From Clostridia bacterium (GTDB lineage: Bacteria > Bacillota > Clostridia > Christensenellales > CAG-1252): a stretch of DNA of 6,092 nucleotides. This document shows positions 1-5,738 of this stretch, piece by piece. The notes beneath the pieces are model-generated. The model saw nothing but the letters and a program-made list of their open reading frames with translations. It did not search any database and was not told the DNA's origin. The stretch spans positions 1 through 6,092 of the forward strand of contig JAGAAA010000081.1 in NCBI GenBank assembly GCA_017615495.1. Direction: 5' to 3'. Position 1 is the first letter of the stretch. The number at the start of each line of letters is the position of its first letter. Both the position numbers and the translations under genes were made by a program.

Positions 1-85
1 GGGTCAGGACGCGCTTGGTGACGGCGTCCACGACGATGGCGGGGATCAGCCCTTTTTCATCGAATTTCAAGTCTTTGATTTCCAT
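1..85 (-). CDS. hisI: Phosphoribosyl-AMP cyclohydrolase, N-terminal fragment (cut by the window edge)
   Basis: Only the first 28 codons are present; the gene runs off the left edge. The product of this family opens the purine ring of phosphoribosyl-AMP to give ProFAR, the third step of histidine synthesis, in the cytoplasm. The visible peptide begins MEIKDLKFDEKGLIPAIVVD and continues through a Val-Leu pair at residues 26-27. The F-D-E-K-G-L-I-P-A-I block is the typical N-terminus of HisI, just before the usual LMxAYMN segment, which lies outside the window. The ATG is chosen because an AAAGGAG site sits 5 bases upstream and the hisF stop codon is only 2 bases away. The metal-binding and catalytic residues cannot be seen. 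The protein could be HisI alone or a HisI-HisE fusion; this fragment cannot tell them apart. Position at the end of a his operon supports the call. Confidence 0.88.
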   Translation of the reverse strand, partial: MEIKDLKFDEKGLIPAIVVDAVTKRVLT

Positions 86-87
86 AA

Positions 88-855
88 TTACTCCTTTACT
101 ATCCTCGCGGGGATAGCGTTTTTAACCATTTCTTTTTTGAGATCGTATATCGAAACTTCCCCAAAGTGGAAGATCGAAGCCGCTAGGCCTGCGTCCACCT
201 TGGGCAGCGCCTTAAACAGCGTGATGAAATCCTCTATGCAGCCCGCGCCGCCCGACGCGATGACGGGGACGGAGGAAATTTCGGTGACTGCCTTAAGCAT
301 TTCAAGATCAAACCCCTTTTTGACGCCGTCGGTATCGATGGAATTGAGGACGATCTCGCCCGCACCTTCGTCGATGCCCTTTTTGATCCAATCGAGGGCG
401 TCCAAGCCGGTATTTTCCCTGCCACCCTTGGCAAACACGCGAAATACGCCATCCACGCGCTTGACGTCCACCGAAAGCACGACGCATTGGTCGCCGTACA
501 CCTTCGCCGCGCGGGAGATCAAAGTCGGGTCCGCAATGGCGCCCGAGTTGACGCTCACTTTATCAGCGCCGCATTTGAGCACGCGATCAAAATCCTTCAA
601 AGAGCGGATGCCGCCGCCGACGGTCAAGGGGATAAAGACGTTTTTTGCCGTTTCGGTCAAGACGTCGGTAAACAGGTCCCTGCCGTCCGACGACGCCGTG
701 ATGTCGTAAAAGACGAGTTCATCCGCGCCGCACGCGCTGTACTCTTTGGCAAGCTCCACCGGAGAAGCGATCTCCTTGAGCCCCACGAAATTGGTGCCTT
801 TTACCACCTGCCCGTTGCGAACGTCCAGGCAAGGGATGATTCTTTTGGTGATCAT
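88..855 (-). CDS. hisF: Imidazole glycerol phosphate synthase, cyclase subunit HisF
   Basis: HisF takes ammonia delivered by the glutaminase HisH and closes PRFAR to imidazole glycerol phosphate plus AICAR, a cytoplasmic step that links histidine and purine synthesis. The 255-residue length is normal. The (beta-alpha)8 barrel motifs are all visible: PCLDVRNGQVVKG with catalytic Asp11, FYDITAS with Asp51, a phosphate-binding VGGGIR at 79-84, LSVDVKR with catalytic Asp130, NSIDTDG at 171-177, ASGGAG at 200-205 and the late LAASIFHFGE at 224-233. Both general acid/base aspartates sit at the standard family numbers 11 and 130, so the enzyme looks fully active. The start overlaps the hisA stop as ATGA, with AAAGGAGG 4 bases upstream. 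HisH, its obligate partner, is encoded two genes upstream with hisA between, a common arrangement. HisA is its structural paralogue, but the CLDV motif and the FHFGE tail distinguish HisF. Confidence 0.98.
   Translation of the reverse strand: MITKRIIPCLDVRNGQVVKGTNFVGLKEIASPVELAKEYSACGADELVFYDITASSDGRDLFTDVLTETAKNVFIPLTVGGGIRSLKDFDRVLKCGADKVSVNSGAIADPTLISRAAKVYGDQCVVLSVDVKRVDGVFRVFAKGGRENTGLDALDWIKKGIDEGAGEIVLNSIDTDGVKKGFDLEMLKAVTEISSVPVIASGGAGCIEDFITLFKALPKVDAGLAASIFHFGEVSIYDLKKEMVKNAIPARIVKE
91..97 (-). promoter_or_regulatory. Ribosome binding site of hisI
   Basis: On the minus strand this reads AAAGGAG, 5 bases before the hisI ATG. It lies inside the last hisF codons (Lys-Glu) just before the TAA stop. 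It fixes the hisI start even though only 28 codons of the gene are visible. Confidence 0.8.
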
Positions 856-1565
856 TTTGCCTCCTTTATCGCCTCGGAAAGGTCGATGGCGCCCTCGTAA
901 TAGGCTTTGCCGATGATGGCGCCGTAAACGTTTTGCGCTTTGAGCTTTTTGACGTCTTCAATGGAACAAACGCCGCCCGACGCCACGATGTTCATCTTGG
1001 TACGAGCGGAAAGCTCGCGATACAGTTCGTGGCTGGTGCCCTTCATTGCGCCATCCTTGCCGATATCGGTGCAAATGACGGTGCCGACGCCCGCCTTTTC
1101 CATCTCGGCGCAAAAGTCAAACAGCGTTTTGTCCGACGCTTCCGTCCAGCCCTTGATGGCAACGTAGCCGTTCAACACGTCCACGCCCACCGCCACTTTG
1201 GAAAGGATCTCCTTGGGGAGGGAGGGGATGAAGCCCGGGTCCACCACCGCGGCGGTGCCGAGGATCACGCGGTCGATGCCGCGCGCAAGGTAACGCTCGA
1301 TGAGTTCCCTCGTGCGGATGCCGCCGCCCACTTCCACGAACAAGCCCGTTTGCTCCTTGATAGAACAGATCAGATCAAAGTTTTTGGGTTCGCCGGCTAA
1401 GGCGCCGTCAAGGTCGACCAAATGAACGTGCGTCGCGCCCTTTTTAAGGAAGGTCTTAGCCACCGAAAGGGGATCGGAAGAATATACCGTCTTTTTTGCG
1501 AAATCTCCCTTATAAAGGCGGACGGCTTCGCCACCGATCATGTCGATCGCAGGAAAGATGATCAT
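852..1565 (-). CDS. hisA: ProFAR isomerase HisA
   Basis: HisA catalyses the Amadori rearrangement of ProFAR to PRFAR, the substrate of HisF/HisH, in the cytoplasm. The 237-residue product is a (beta-alpha)8 barrel of normal length. Visible motifs are FPAIDMIGGEAVRL with catalytic Asp8, HLVDLDGA at 48-55, the phosphate-binding VGGGIR at 79-84, GVDVLNG with Asp129, the second catalytic-half segment CTDIGKDG around residues 165-172, and the second phosphate site ASGGV at 195-199. The frame stays open upstream of this ATG to about 1823, but that extension lies within hisH, reads as arginine-rich non-homologous sequence and has no reason to be translated. The ATG at 1565 has AAGGAGG 7 bases upstream and begins the conserved N-terminal strand. 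It overlaps the hisH stop as ATGA. The bifunctional actinobacterial PriA is an alternative family member, but nothing here points to it. Confidence 0.97.
   Translation of the reverse strand: MIIFPAIDMIGGEAVRLYKGDFAKKTVYSSDPLSVAKTFLKKGATHVHLVDLDGALAGEPKNFDLICSIKEQTGLFVEVGGGIRTRELIERYLARGIDRVILGTAAVVDPGFIPSLPKEILSKVAVGVDVLNGYVAIKGWTEASDKTLFDFCAEMEKAGVGTVICTDIGKDGAMKGTSHELYRELSARTKMNIVASGGVCSIEDVKKLKAQNVYGAIIGKAYYEGAIDLSEAIKEAK
860..867 (-). promoter_or_regulatory. Ribosome binding site of hisF
   Basis: Minus-strand AAAGGAGG, 4 bases before the hisF ATG, read at the same time as Lys-Glu codons near the end of hisA. The spacing is shorter than the 5-8 bases seen at the other starts in this operon. 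Confidence 0.8.
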
Positions 1566-2179
1566 AGCTTGCCCTCCTTCATCTCGCAAAACGCCTTCAG
1601 GATCTTCAATCCGACGTCGCCGCTCTTTTCGGGGTGGAATTGGCACCCCATCACGTTGCTTTTTGCCACCGCCGCCGTCACGGGGGAGCCGTACTCCGTC
1701 CGCGCGATGACGCTGTCGTCGCAATCGACCGCGGCGTAAGAATGCACGAAATAAACGTAGTCCCCCTCCGAGAGATAACGGAACAAGGGATGCTTTTTCA
1801 TGCCGAATTCCAAGGCATTCCATCCCATATGCGGTATCTTGAGTCCTTTTGCGGGGATGGGCGCCACCACGCCTTTGAGAAAGCCGAGGCCCTCGTGCTC
1901 GCCGTACTCGTAACTCTTTTCAAACAAAAGTTGCATACCGAGACAGATGCCCAAAATGGGCGTCCCCTTTTTTGCCGCCGCTTTGAGGGCGGCCACCAAC
2001 CCGGACGCTTTGAGTTTTTCCATCGCATCCTTGAAAGCGCCCACGCCGGGCAGGATGATCCTATCCGCGCTTTCGATGACCGCTGGGTCGGAAGATATTT
2101 CCGAAGGCTCGCCGATCACCGCAAACGAGGAGCGGAGGGAAAACAAGTTTCCCACGCCGTAGTCCAAAATTACCGTCAT
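1562..2179 (-). CDS. hisH: Imidazole glycerol phosphate synthase, glutamine amidotransferase subunit HisH
   Basis: HisH hydrolyses glutamine and channels ammonia through the HisF barrel for imidazole ring closure. The 205-residue product is a class I (triad) glutaminase of normal length. It starts with the typical VILDYGVGNLFS. The oxyanion-strand loop PGVGAF is at 44-49. The nucleophile elbow GICLGMQ carries catalytic Cys79, and CQFHPEKS supplies His182 and Glu184, completing the Cys-His-Glu triad. KIPHMGWN at 114-121 and YFVHSYA at 143-149 are HisH-specific and separate it from other class I glutaminases such as TrpG or PabA. The start codon overlaps the last base of the hisB stop (TAATG), and AAAGGAG lies 7 bases upstream. 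The stop overlaps the hisA start by 4 bases. The partner hisF is two genes downstream in the same transcript, which favours balanced synthesis of the two subunits. Confidence 0.98.
   Translation of the reverse strand: MTVILDYGVGNLFSLRSSFAVIGEPSEISSDPAVIESADRIILPGVGAFKDAMEKLKASGLVAALKAAAKKGTPILGICLGMQLLFEKSYEYGEHEGLGFLKGVVAPIPAKGLKIPHMGWNALEFGMKKHPLFRYLSEGDYVYFVHSYAAVDCDDSVIARTEYGSPVTAAVAKSNVMGCQFHPEKSGDVGLKILKAFCEMKEGKL
1573..1579 (-). promoter_or_regulatory. Ribosome binding site of hisA (decides the start)
   Basis: Minus-strand AAGGAGG, 7 bases before the ATG at 1565. It coincides with the Lys-Glu-Gly codons near the hisH C-terminus and rules out the much longer open frame that extends into hisH. 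Confidence 0.85.
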
Positions 2180-2766
2180 TACAAAACTCCTTTGGTGGAG
2201 GGGATCTCCTTGGCAAAGCGCTCGTCCACCGCCACCGCCGCGCGAAGCGAACGGGCGACGGACTTAAACACGCCTTCGATGATGTGGTGCGAATTGCGGC
2301 CGGACAGCAAGCGAACGTGCAACGCGCACGCCGCCTTGCGCACGAAGCCGTACCAGAATTCCTCCACGAGTTCGGTGTCGAAGTCTCCCACTTTTTCGGT
2401 GGGAATGTTTACGAACCAACCGAGGTACGCCCTGCCGGAAAAATCCACCGAGGACAAAACCACCGCTTCGTCCATGGCGAGGATCTCGTCGCCGTAGCGA
2501 AGAATGCCGCGCTTTTCACCAAGCGCCGCGGCAAACGCCTCGCCGAGCGCGATGCCGATATCCTCCGTGGTGTGGTGATAATCCACGTAGGTATCCCCCA
2601 CGCACTTTACGGTAAGGTTAAATTTGCCATGCGCGGCAAACAACGTTAACATGTGGTCCAAAAAGCCGCAACCGGTATCGATCACGCTTTTGCCTTCGCC
2701 ATCCAAAGAGAGGGTGAGCGCGATGTCGGTTTCCGCAGTTTTTCTTTTGATCTCCGCGTTTCTCAT
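2179..2766 (-). CDS. hisB: Imidazole glycerol phosphate dehydratase (monofunctional HisB)
   Basis: This enzyme removes water from imidazole glycerol phosphate to give imidazole acetol phosphate, the substrate of HisC. Family members are manganese-dependent oligomers in the cytoplasm. The 195 residues match the dehydratase domain alone. Conserved blocks are GCGFLDHML at 32-40 with His38, FAAHGKF with His46, DYHHTTEDIGIALGEA at 62-77 with the metal-binding His64, His65 and Glu68, a MDEA/DFSGR pair at 98-112, and SGRNSHHIIEGVFK at 155-168 with the second HHxxE set (His160, His161, Glu164). It ends with the typical STKGVL. There is no N-terminal HAD-type histidinol-phosphatase domain as in the enterobacterial bifunctional HisB, so that activity must come from another gene. 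The ATG overlaps the hisC stop as ATGA, with GGAGG 7 bases upstream. Confidence 0.98.
   Translation of the reverse strand: MRNAEIKRKTAETDIALTLSLDGEGKSVIDTGCGFLDHMLTLFAAHGKFNLTVKCVGDTYVDYHHTTEDIGIALGEAFAAALGEKRGILRYGDEILAMDEAVVLSSVDFSGRAYLGWFVNIPTEKVGDFDTELVEEFWYGFVRKAACALHVRLLSGRNSHHIIEGVFKSVARSLRAAVAVDERFAKEIPSTKGVL
2187..2193 (-). promoter_or_regulatory. Ribosome binding site of hisH
   Basis: Minus-strand AAAGGAG, 7 bases before the hisH ATG. It is made of the Lys-Gly codons of the conserved Ser-Thr-Lys-Gly-Val-Leu tail of HisB, so a conserved protein end doubles as the next gene's ribosome site. Confidence 0.8.
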
Positions 2767-3827
2767 AGCTTTTCCTCCAACACAGCGGCGGTTGCCGCGA
2801 GCAAAGCGTCCGTCTCTTCCTTGGTGCCCACCGTGATGCGCACGAAGTCGGTAAGACGCGCCTTGTTAAAATACCTGACCAACACGCCCTTTTCCTTCAA
2901 AGAGCGATAAAGCTCTCCGCCCGAAACGCCGTCCTTCTTTGCGAAAATAAAGTTGGCGGAAGAAGGCAACACCGTAAAGCCGAGCTTTTGGAGCCCCGCC
3001 GTCATATAAGCGCGGTTTTCGCAGATCGCCCTTACGTTCGCTTCGAAATATTCTTTATCAAGGAGGGCGCCCACGCCCGCCGCCGCCGTCATCGAATTGA
3101 CGTTGTACGGGTTGGTGGAATACTTGATCTTATTCAGATCGGCGATGATCTCCTTGGAAGCAAACCCGACGCCAAGCCTGCCGCCCGCAAGCGAGCGCGA
3201 CTTGGAGAAGGTGCGGGTGACCAAAAGGTTTTCGTACTTATTAAGGAGCGAAAGCGCGCTTTCGCCGCCGAAGTCCACGTACGCTTCGTCCACCACGACC
3301 ACGTTGCCGGGGTTGTTTTTTAAGATGCTTTCGATCTTATCGAGGGAAAGCGCGATGCCCGTCGGCGCGTTGGGGTTGGCGATAAAGATCGTGCCCTTGG
3401 CGTTAAAGTAATCCTCAGCGCAAATCTCCATCGACGCAGTCAAGGGGATCTCCCTGTACGGCACCCCGTTCACCTTGGCGAAGACGGGGTAAAACCCGTA
3501 CGTCACGTCGGGGAAGACCGCCGGCGTATCCTTGTCGCAAAAAGCGAGAAAGGCAAAGTTCAAGACCTCGTCCGACCCGTTGGTGAAGATGATGTTTTCC
3601 TTGTTTACGCCAAAGGTTTCCGCCGCAACGGAGGTAAGCACGCCGCACTCGGGGTCACAATAAAGGTTGAGCTTCCCTGCCGCTTGACGCGCAAGCCTTT
3701 GGGCATACGGCGAAGGCGGGAAGGGGCATTCGTTGGTGTTGAGTTTGACGTAGCTTCTGTCCTGCGGTTGTTCGCCGGGGACGTAAGCTTCGAGTTCGTT
3801 TAATTTTTGGCTGATAAACTTACTCAT
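2763..3827 (-). CDS. hisC: Histidinol-phosphate aminotransferase HisC
   Basis: HisC is a PLP-dependent fold-type I aminotransferase that converts imidazole acetol phosphate and glutamate to histidinol phosphate and 2-oxoglutarate. The 354-residue length is usual. In order one sees the N-terminal substrate loop KLNTNECPFPPSP at 28-40, NGSDEVL at 83-89 (cofactor phosphate region), the NPNAPTG motif at 151-157, VVDEAYVDF at 178-186 with Asp180 and Tyr183, TRTFSKSRSLAGGRLG with the Schiff-base Lys209 and Arg217, PYNVNS at 240-245, SSANFIF at 289-295 and FVRITVG with the carboxylate-binding Arg330. The DEAYxDF and PYNVNS motifs fit HisC better than aspartate or aromatic aminotransferases, and the operon context settles it, although some members have broader substrate range. 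The ATG follows the hisD stop after one base, with AGGAG 8 bases upstream. Residue 34 is Cys where Asn is common (NEN-P). Confidence 0.97.
   Translation of the reverse strand: MSKFISQKLNELEAYVPGEQPQDRSYVKLNTNECPFPPSPYAQRLARQAAGKLNLYCDPECGVLTSVAAETFGVNKENIIFTNGSDEVLNFAFLAFCDKDTPAVFPDVTYGFYPVFAKVNGVPYREIPLTASMEICAEDYFNAKGTIFIANPNAPTGIALSLDKIESILKNNPGNVVVVDEAYVDFGGESALSLLNKYENLLVTRTFSKSRSLAGGRLGVGFASKEIIADLNKIKYSTNPYNVNSMTAAAGVGALLDKEYFEANVRAICENRAYMTAGLQKLGFTVLPSSANFIFAKKDGVSGGELYRSLKEKGVLVRYFNKARLTDFVRITVGTKEETDALLAATAAVLEEKL
2774..2778 (-). promoter_or_regulatory. Ribosome binding site of hisB
   Basis: Minus-strand GGAGG (within GGAGGAAAA), 7 bases before the hisB ATG. It lies in the Leu-Glu-Glu-Lys-Leu codons that end hisC. 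Confidence 0.8.
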
Positions 3828-3828
3828 A

Positions 3829-5100
3829 TTATTTGCTCCTAATGGTCGCGCTTCTTGCGTGACCGGTCAAGCCCTCTTTTCGGGCGAAGGTAGCGACGTC
3901 GTCCGCCACGTCGGCAAGCGCCTCGGCGGTGTAATAGGCAAATTGCGTCTTTTTCACAAAGTCATCCACCGAAAGCGGGCTGGAAAAACGCGCCGTGCCG
4001 CTGGTGGGCAACGTGTGGTTCATCCCCGCAAAATAATCGCCGATGGCTTCGGGGCAATTTCTTCCGAGGAAGACGCTGCCCGCGTTTTTAACTTTCTTAA
4101 GCCACTTAAAGGGCTCCTCTACGCAAAGTTCCAAGTGCTCGGGGGCGATGAAGTTCGCCACCTTGATCGCTTCGGAGAGGTCCTTCGCCACGATGATCTT
4201 GCCGTTGTTGTCAACGGACACCCTGGCAATGTCTTTTCTTTCCATCGTCACAAGAAGGTCCTCGATCGCGCTCTGCACCCTTTCGGCAAAGGTCACGGAA
4301 TCGGTGACCAAAACGGCGCTGGCGTTTCTGTCGTGCTCCGCTTGGGAAAGAAGGTCCGCCGCAACGCACCTCGGGTCGTTCTTTGCGTCCGCAACGACCA
4401 AGATCTCGCTCGGCCCCGCGATCATATCGATGGAGACCTGCCCGAAGACCTGCCTTTTTGCTTCCGCAACGAAGGCGTTGCCCGGCCCGACGATCTTGTA
4501 CACCTTAGGAACGGTTTCGGTGCCGTAGGCAAGCGCGGCGATGGCTTGCGCGCCGCCTACCTTGTAGATCTCGTCCACGCCCGCGACTTTTGCCGCCGCG
4601 AGGATGACGGGAGGAAGGCTGCCGTCCTTGCCGGGAGGGGTGACCATCACCACTTTGGGGCACCCCGCGATCTTGGCGGGGATGGCGTCCATCAAAACGG
4701 TGGAAGGGTAAGCCGCCGTACCGCCGGGGACGTAAAGCCCCACTCGTTCGATGGGCTTGACCATTTGCCCAAGCACGACGCCCTTCTCCTTTTTGAGGTT
4801 AAACCCTCTTCTCTTTTGCTTTTTGTGAAACTCCCTGATATTTGCCGCGGACGCTTCGAGGATGCGCACGAATTCGGCGTCCACTTTGGCGACGCCCTCC
4901 GCGATCTCCTCCTCGCTGACGCGAAGCGACGAGAGTTTTACCTTATCAAACTTTTCGGCGTAGGCAAAAAGCGCCGCGTCACCTTGGCTTCTGACGTTTT
5001 GAACGATCTCCTTAACGATCCCCGAAACGTCGTCGGTGGGCTTGGGGGATGCGATGATCTCACGGTTGTCGATTTCCTCGTAGTTAAAGATCCTGATCAT
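3829..5100 (-). CDS. hisD: Histidinol dehydrogenase HisD
   Basis: HisD performs the last two steps, the NAD-dependent four-electron oxidation of L-histidinol through histidinal to L-histidine. The family is zinc-dependent and homodimeric in the cytoplasm. The 423 residues form a complete protein. Visible landmarks are PIERVGLYVPGGTA around 116-129, VGGAQAIAALAYG at 181-193, KIVGPGN at 202-208, the signature IDMIAGPSEILVVAD at 224-238, and LLSQAEHD at 250-257 with the zinc ligands Gln253 and His256. IAPEHLEL at 318-325 provides the catalytic Glu321-His322 pair. Asp355 and His414 (GLTGHAR) fill the remaining zinc-site positions, so the active site appears complete. The ATG overlaps the stop of the upstream HisZ-HisG frame as ATGA, with GGAGGAG 5 bases upstream. 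A 498-codon open frame on the opposite strand over this gene is a shadow of its codon use. Confidence 0.98.
   Translation of the reverse strand: MIRIFNYEEIDNREIIASPKPTDDVSGIVKEIVQNVRSQGDAALFAYAEKFDKVKLSSLRVSEEEIAEGVAKVDAEFVRILEASAANIREFHKKQKRRGFNLKKEKGVVLGQMVKPIERVGLYVPGGTAAYPSTVLMDAIPAKIAGCPKVVMVTPPGKDGSLPPVILAAAKVAGVDEIYKVGGAQAIAALAYGTETVPKVYKIVGPGNAFVAEAKRQVFGQVSIDMIAGPSEILVVADAKNDPRCVAADLLSQAEHDRNASAVLVTDSVTFAERVQSAIEDLLVTMERKDIARVSVDNNGKIIVAKDLSEAIKVANFIAPEHLELCVEEPFKWLKKVKNAGSVFLGRNCPEAIGDYFAGMNHTLPTSGTARFSSPLSVDDFVKKTQFAYYTAEALADVADDVATFARKEGLTGHARSATIRSK
3836..3840 (-). promoter_or_regulatory. Ribosome binding site of hisC
   Basis: Minus-strand AGGAG, 8 bases before the hisC ATG. It lies in the Arg-Ser codons at the end of hisD. 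It is the weakest of the seven sites seen here. Confidence 0.72.
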
Positions 5101-5738
5101 TTGATCTCCTCCACAACGGCGGCAACGCTTTTAACAAGCGCGTCCACCGCTTCCTTTTTGAACTTTGCCGAACTCTTGTTGGCGATCAGCCTTGCGCTGA
5201 TGGGAAACACCGTTTCCAGCACCTCGAGATTATTTTCCCTGAGGGTGGTGCCCGTTTCCACGATATCCACGATCACGTCAGAGAGCCCGAGAATGGGGGC
5301 GATCTCGATGGAGCCGTTGAGGTGGATGACGTCGATGTCGCGCCCTTTCTTTTGATAATAAGCGCGCGTCACGTTGCTGAACTTGGTAGCCACGCGAAGG
5401 GGGCGACCCTTGTCGTCCTTAAAATCTTTGGGACCGGCGACCGCCATACGACAAACGCCCTTTTTGAGGTCCAAAAGTTCGTACACTTCGGGCTCGTACT
5501 CCGCCAAGATGTCCTTGCCGGCGACGCCCACGTCCGCCACGCCGCGCTCCACGTAAATGGTCACGTCGGAGGGCTTGACCCAGAAGTAACGCACCTTGCA
5601 ATCGTCGTTTTCAAAAACGAGCTTGCGGCTCTCTTCCAGTAGCGAGGGACAGGGATAGCCCGCTTCGGCAAAGATCTTGTAGATCTTTTCACCCAAGCGC
5701 CCCTTGGGGAGGGCTATGTTGAGGTACTCGTCCGACAT
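5097..5738 (-). other. HisG catalytic part of the HisZ-HisG frame (possible internal start)
   Basis: This marks the 213-residue segment that equals a normal free-standing short-form HisG, beginning at an in-frame ATG at 5736-5738. The roughly 20 bases upstream of that ATG have no GGAG-type ribosome site; the nearest GGA triplet is more than 20 bases away. All seven genuine starts in this window have one within 4-8 bases. The segment is therefore most likely translated only as part of the longer protein, although weak internal initiation cannot be excluded from sequence. Confidence 0.7.

Noticed and set aside
1566..1823. N-terminal extension of hisA by 86 codons into hisH
   Set aside because: The extra sequence is an out-of-frame reading of hisH, arginine- and glycine-rich and unlike any HisA. 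The ATG at 1565 has a strong ribosome site and starts the conserved first barrel strand.
852..2179. hisA lying between hisH and hisF as an unusual separation of two subunits of one enzyme
   Set aside because: The order hisH-hisA-hisF is the common arrangement in bacterial his operons, so it is not noteworthy.
1634..2497. Open frame of 287 codons on the plus strand across hisH and hisB
   Set aside because: It covers two well-supported genes on the opposite strand, crosses their junction, and its translation shows no family motif.
3859..5355. Long open frame (498 codons) on the plus strand, opposite hisD and the end of hisG
   Set aside because: Its translation is rich in Arg, His and Asp with no recognisable domain. 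It spans a gene junction on the other strand, and hisD beneath it is complete with every catalytic residue. It is a mirror effect of GC-rich codon choice.
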